Source of the DNA: CAYQDF01 sp964416175
GTDB taxonomy: Bacteria > Chloroflexota > Anaerolineae > Anaerolineales > UBA4823
Length of the DNA: 42,944 nt
NCBI GenBank assembly: GCA_964416175.1
Contig: CAYQDF010000015.1
Coordinates: 1-42,944 of the forward strand
Direction: 5' to 3'
Part shown: one piece after another, positions 40,784 through 42,944 of the stretch
Layout of the letters: each line of letters starts with the position of its first letter
How positions within the stretch are numbered: the first letter of the stretch is position 1
Made by a program: the position numbers and the translations under genes
Notes under the pieces: generated by a model
What the model was told of the DNA's origin: nothing
Databases searched by the model: none
The model's input: the letters and a program-made list of their open reading frames with translations, nothing else

Positions 40784-41857
40784 CTATCCAAATAAATACC
40801 GGTACCCTCGGCGCAATGGAGTCCGGCGAGCTACTTCCATAAAAATAAGTGGCGCGCCGATGCCCGCGATCACGAGAATCGGCTGGTAAATCCATTGTAT
40901 CCCTAACAAAGAGGGAGTGAATTTGAACATCAACACCGCTGCGATGTACATCGTGGGGACGTTCACAAGGTAGATCCCAAGGGATCTGGTCCCCAGGTAT
41001 TCGATGACCCTCGAATATGGGATTTCCAGATCTCCGAAGCCCAGGAAACACAGGCCGAATGTCGTGGCATACACCAGGCGGGCCAATCCGGGATTGTTCG
41101 GTCCTACCCAGATCTTACCCGATAACGAGCCTATGAAATTATATTCAACAAAACTGAGGATAGCAGACGCGATCAGTGTTCCGAGTAGTGCCCATCGGTG
41201 TCTGGTGACCCAGGTCCTGAACGCCTGGATATTCATCCCGGCGACTACGCCGAGGGTGAAGTAAAAGATCCGGCTTGGGAAAAACCAGCGGGGCGTCAGG
41301 AAACCAAGGTAGGTTAGTCCCGGGAAATCAACGCCGATTGTTCTGAAATACAGCGGGCTCTCGGATACGATTTGAATGCCTGCCATGAGGATCAGTAGCA
41401 GCTTCCAGTTTTTCCTCGCCGCCGGCACAATCAACAGCGCCAGCAAATAATACTGGATCAGCAAGATCAGGTAGTAGTACGTATCGAGGGCTTCGTAGAT
41501 CGAATCGGGCGACCGGCGGAGGACAAGAAAACGCAGGATCAGCCAGATGACCAGGGGGACAAGAAGGACTTTGATCCGGGGGGTTACGGTGTTGAGAGTT
41601 AATTCCTTTCCCCTGGCAAGAAATGCCAGGAAGAATCCGGACACGAACAGGAACGCGGGTATGGCGAAGCCGTCCAGCTGGCGGATCGCCATGGTGATAA
41701 TATAAGATAAACTACCCAATTGGTCATAATTTGGCACCGAGACCGACCGGTAGCGGTATGTCCAATCGAACATCGCCTGCAACCCGAAGGCTGTTGCGTG
41801 GTGCAGAGGAACCATCAAGACAGCCAGCCCGTTGAGCAGCAGCAATCGTTTGGTCAT
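40784..41857 (-). CDS. Acyltransferase family 3 membrane protein (paralogue 2)
   Basis: The 357-residue protein has about ten helices. It begins MTKRLLLLNGLAVLMVPLHHATAFG, with the catalytic His position in helix one, then IPAFLFVSGFFLAFLARGKE and an RYLFG end. It is homologous along its length to 27872-28954. It would acylate a sugar hydroxyl from the outer membrane face. GAAGGT sits six bases before the ATG. It is the first gene of the block that contains the ABC exporter, 20 bases upstream of the permease gene, while the other copy lies on the far side of the glycan genes. Confidence 0.87.
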   Translation of the reverse strand: MTKRLLLLNGLAVLMVPLHHATAFGLQAMFDWTYRYRSVSVPNYDQLGSLSYIITMAIRQLDGFAIPAFLFVSGFFLAFLARGKELTLNTVTPRIKVLLVPLVIWLILRFLVLRRSPDSIYEALDTYYYLILLIQYYLLALLIVPAARKNWKLLLILMAGIQIVSESPLYFRTIGVDFPGLTYLGFLTPRWFFPSRIFYFTLGVVAGMNIQAFRTWVTRHRWALLGTLIASAILSFVEYNFIGSLSGKIWVGPNNPGLARLVYATTFGLCFLGFGDLEIPYSRVIEYLGTRSLGIYLVNVPTMYIAAVLMFKFTPSLLGIQWIYQPILVIAGIGAPLIFMEVARRTPLRRGYRYLFG

Positions 41858-41885
41858 AGGCTACCTTCGCATATTCACAATTCGA

Positions 41886-41904
41886 CCAGATGGAGCGCAT
41901 CTGG
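41886..41904. promoter_or_regulatory. Perfect 7-bp inverted repeat upstream of the acyltransferase gene (possible operator)
   Basis: CCAGATG and CATCTGG flank the five bases GAGCG, 29 to 47 bases before the ATG at 41857. No T-run follows, so a protein-binding site is as likely as an RNA hairpin. The remaining gap to 42036 shows nothing else recognisable. Confidence 0.35.
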
Positions 41905-42036
41905 CCGTTAGTGAGATTGGATGAGTACATCATCTTTCCATATTGGTGATGGCGAGAATCCGATCGTTTCTGCCCCACTAAGGCCCCGATCAGTCTCTGA
42001 GTAAAACCCCCTGCCCGTTCGCCCCCTTGTTCGTAT

Positions 42037-42279
42037 TTAAAGTTTACTTTCGATCATCCCCTTGATCACGTTCAGCGTTTCGAAATTGTCCGGGATCACT
42101 TCCTCGTCTTCGATGACGACCCCGAACTTTTCCTCGATGAAAGAGATCAGCCGCAGGAGCGCCAGTGAGTCCACGACGCCGCTGCTGATCAGGGAGGCAT
42201 CGGGATCCAGCTTCGTCTTTGTATCCCCGACCATGATCTCCTCAACAATGTATTTCTCCACCGTATCAATGATATCCAT
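42037..42279 (-). CDS. Acyl (or peptidyl) carrier protein
   Basis: The 80-residue protein ends its second helix start with the phosphopantetheine site SGVVDSLALLRLISFIEEKF (Ser about 38), in the usual place for carrier proteins. The acidic, helical composition and length fit as well. The sequence is of the D-alanyl/peptidyl/polyketide carrier type rather than fatty-acid AcpP, whose site normally reads GxDSLDxVEL. The ATG has GGAGGTGA three bases before it, the strongest ribosome site in the window. Its neighbour upstream is halogenase-like, which suggests a carrier-bound substrate. Confidence 0.92.
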   Translation of the reverse strand: MDIIDTVEKYIVEEIMVGDTKTKLDPDASLISSGVVDSLALLRLISFIEEKFGVVIEDEEVIPDNFETLNVIKGMIESKL

Positions 42280-42282
42280 CAG

Positions 42283-42290
42283 TCACCTCC
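42283..42290 (-). promoter_or_regulatory. Strong Shine-Dalgarno (GGAGGTGA) of the carrier protein gene
   Basis: GGAGGTGA is followed by CTG and then the ATG at 42277-42279. The near-complete complementarity to 16S rRNA suggests high expression, as would be expected for a stoichiometric carrier protein. Confidence 0.7.
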
Positions 42291-42351
42291 GTGATTTCGA
42301 TTTTCCTGCAAGTGGATTTAGATCACTCGCCAGCGTCCCGCCTATATCTGG

Positions 42352-42944
42352 TTAGTTCTGCCGGAGCAGTTCTTCCAATCCGGCGGGGAGTTCATTTTCC
42401 CACAGGCTGGCGCGTTCCGGGTGGTACCTGGAGCCAACTGGGATCGAATCCTCATCCCAGGTCTCATCGAGTCTTTCCCGGTTCAGCAATTTCCTCATGG
42501 CCATTAACGCTTTCGAGACCTCGCCGTGGAACACGCGCCCGGCGAAAATGTCTATAATCTGTTCTGTGTAGCGATTGTGCAGGAACAAAGCGAAGGCGAG
42601 GGGATGCTCCCAAAAGGTATCGATCATATCCTCGAAGACGTCTAACCCTCTTTCACACATCTCCTGGTGCCGGGCAAATGGGTTCGGCAGGTCGCGCCCG
42701 AATCCATTCAGGTATGCTTTGATGGAATCCGCTGCGAACATGGCTTCTTTCATCGTGGCGTACAGCCCGAAAGAGAAGATCGGATCGATGAAGCGGTGCG
42801 CATCCCCGATGCAGATGTACCCCTTGCCGGTGAACCGCCGGACCTGGAAGGAATAATTCACGATGGAGCGGGTCTCTTCGATGAACCTGGTATCAGGGAC
42901 GCGATTCCTGAGCTCCGGGTTGAGCTCTTGCAACTCGCGCCTCA
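42352..42944 (-). CDS. Flavin-dependent halogenase/oxidoreductase-like protein, 5' end outside window
   Basis: The frame is open from the right edge (42944) to the stop at 42352, giving about 197 residues of C-terminal sequence. YICIGDAHRFIDPIFSFGLYATMKEAMFAADSI is split here as the FAD-contact GDAHRFIDPIFSFG plus following helix, the pattern of tryptophan-halogenase-like flavoproteins (GDAxxFIDPxFSxG). It also resembles geranylgeranyl-reductase-like FAD enzymes, so halogenation is not proven. The halogenase WxWxIP motif and GxGxxG lie upstream of the window. The carrier protein gene follows 72 bases downstream. A carrier-bound substrate is a plausible inference. Confidence 0.72.
   Translation of the reverse strand, partial: RRELQELNPELRNRVPDTRFIEETRSIVNYSFQVRRFTGKGYICIGDAHRFIDPIFSFGLYATMKEAMFAADSIKAYLNGFGRDLPNPFARHQEMCERGLDVFEDMIDTFWEHPLAFALFLHNRYTEQIIDIFAGRVFHGEVSKALMAMRKLLNRERLDETWDEDSIPVGSRYHPERASLWENELPAGLEELLRQN

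Noticed and set aside
1..42944. CRISPR arrays, tRNA genes, integrases or complete insertion sequences
   Set aside because: No regularly spaced direct repeats, cloverleaf sequence, or transposase or recombinase protein was found in reading either strand.

Overview
The window is a 43-kb cell-surface glycan locus. About 35 genes, every one read on the minus strand, are packed with short gaps or 4-bp stop/start overlaps (for example 9716-9719 and 32989-32992). No rRNA, tRNA, CRISPR array, integrase or transposase gene was seen. The secreted proteins carry Thr/Pro/Ser-rich linkers and a short aromatic-hydrophobic-Pro-Leu motif (YMPLML in the 15183-18056 product, RFLPII at the end of the 32989-33759 product) that I associate with Chloroflexota, class Anaerolineae. 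The moderate-to-high GC, several GTG/TTG starts and three runs of exactly 10 N also fit a metagenome-assembled Anaerolineae-like genome. The organism call is an inference.

Layout from the left edge (the 3' end of the transcription direction). 1-2119: a partial secreted DUF5060/glycosidase-like protein and a flippase-like LPG-synthase-TM protein. 2177-5092: an asparagine-synthetase-like protein without the glutaminase cysteine, a palindromic repeat element, and a hexapeptide acyltransferase. 5248-9719: a sugar-nucleotide epimerase, two methyltransferases and an FAD glycerol-3-phosphate dehydrogenase. 9716-14934: a complete AsnB-type amidotransferase, a GT4 and two GT2 glycosyltransferases. 15183-22884: a secreted PQQ-propeller protein, a PMT/ArnT-type GT39, a sulfotransferase, an O-antigen polymerase/ligase and a GT2. 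22887-27826: two sister GT4 enzymes, a sulfatase-fold protein with a non-canonical active site and an epimerase. 27872-31908: acyltransferase-3, methyltransferase, GT4 and a second sulfotransferase. 31952-35469: two tandem paralogous secreted proteins of unrecognised family, a palindromic element and a membrane-anchored sialidase-like propeller. 35585-41857: GT4, an alkaline-phosphatase-superfamily protein, the Wzt/Wzm ABC exporter pair and a second acyltransferase-3. 42037-42944: an acyl carrier protein and the C-terminal part of a flavin-dependent halogenase-like protein that runs off the right edge.

Taken together, the GTs, epimerases, methyltransferases, O-acyltransferases and two sulfotransferases could build and decorate a sulfated, acylated and methylated polysaccharide. 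Wzm/Wzt could export it, and the Wzy/WaaL-like protein could polymerise or attach it. The secreted propellers and beta-rich proteins would act outside the membrane. No initiating sugar-phosphate transferase (WbaP/WecA type), Wzx flippase or PAPS-synthesis gene lies in the window, so those functions must be elsewhere.

All three N runs break real genes. The one at 10118-10127 can be closed from the sequence itself, because the flanks share a 7-base overlap that restores the reading frame. No gene-free stretch exceeds 300 bases; the longest (4046-4309, 14935-15182, 33760-34014) each hold an inverted repeat.
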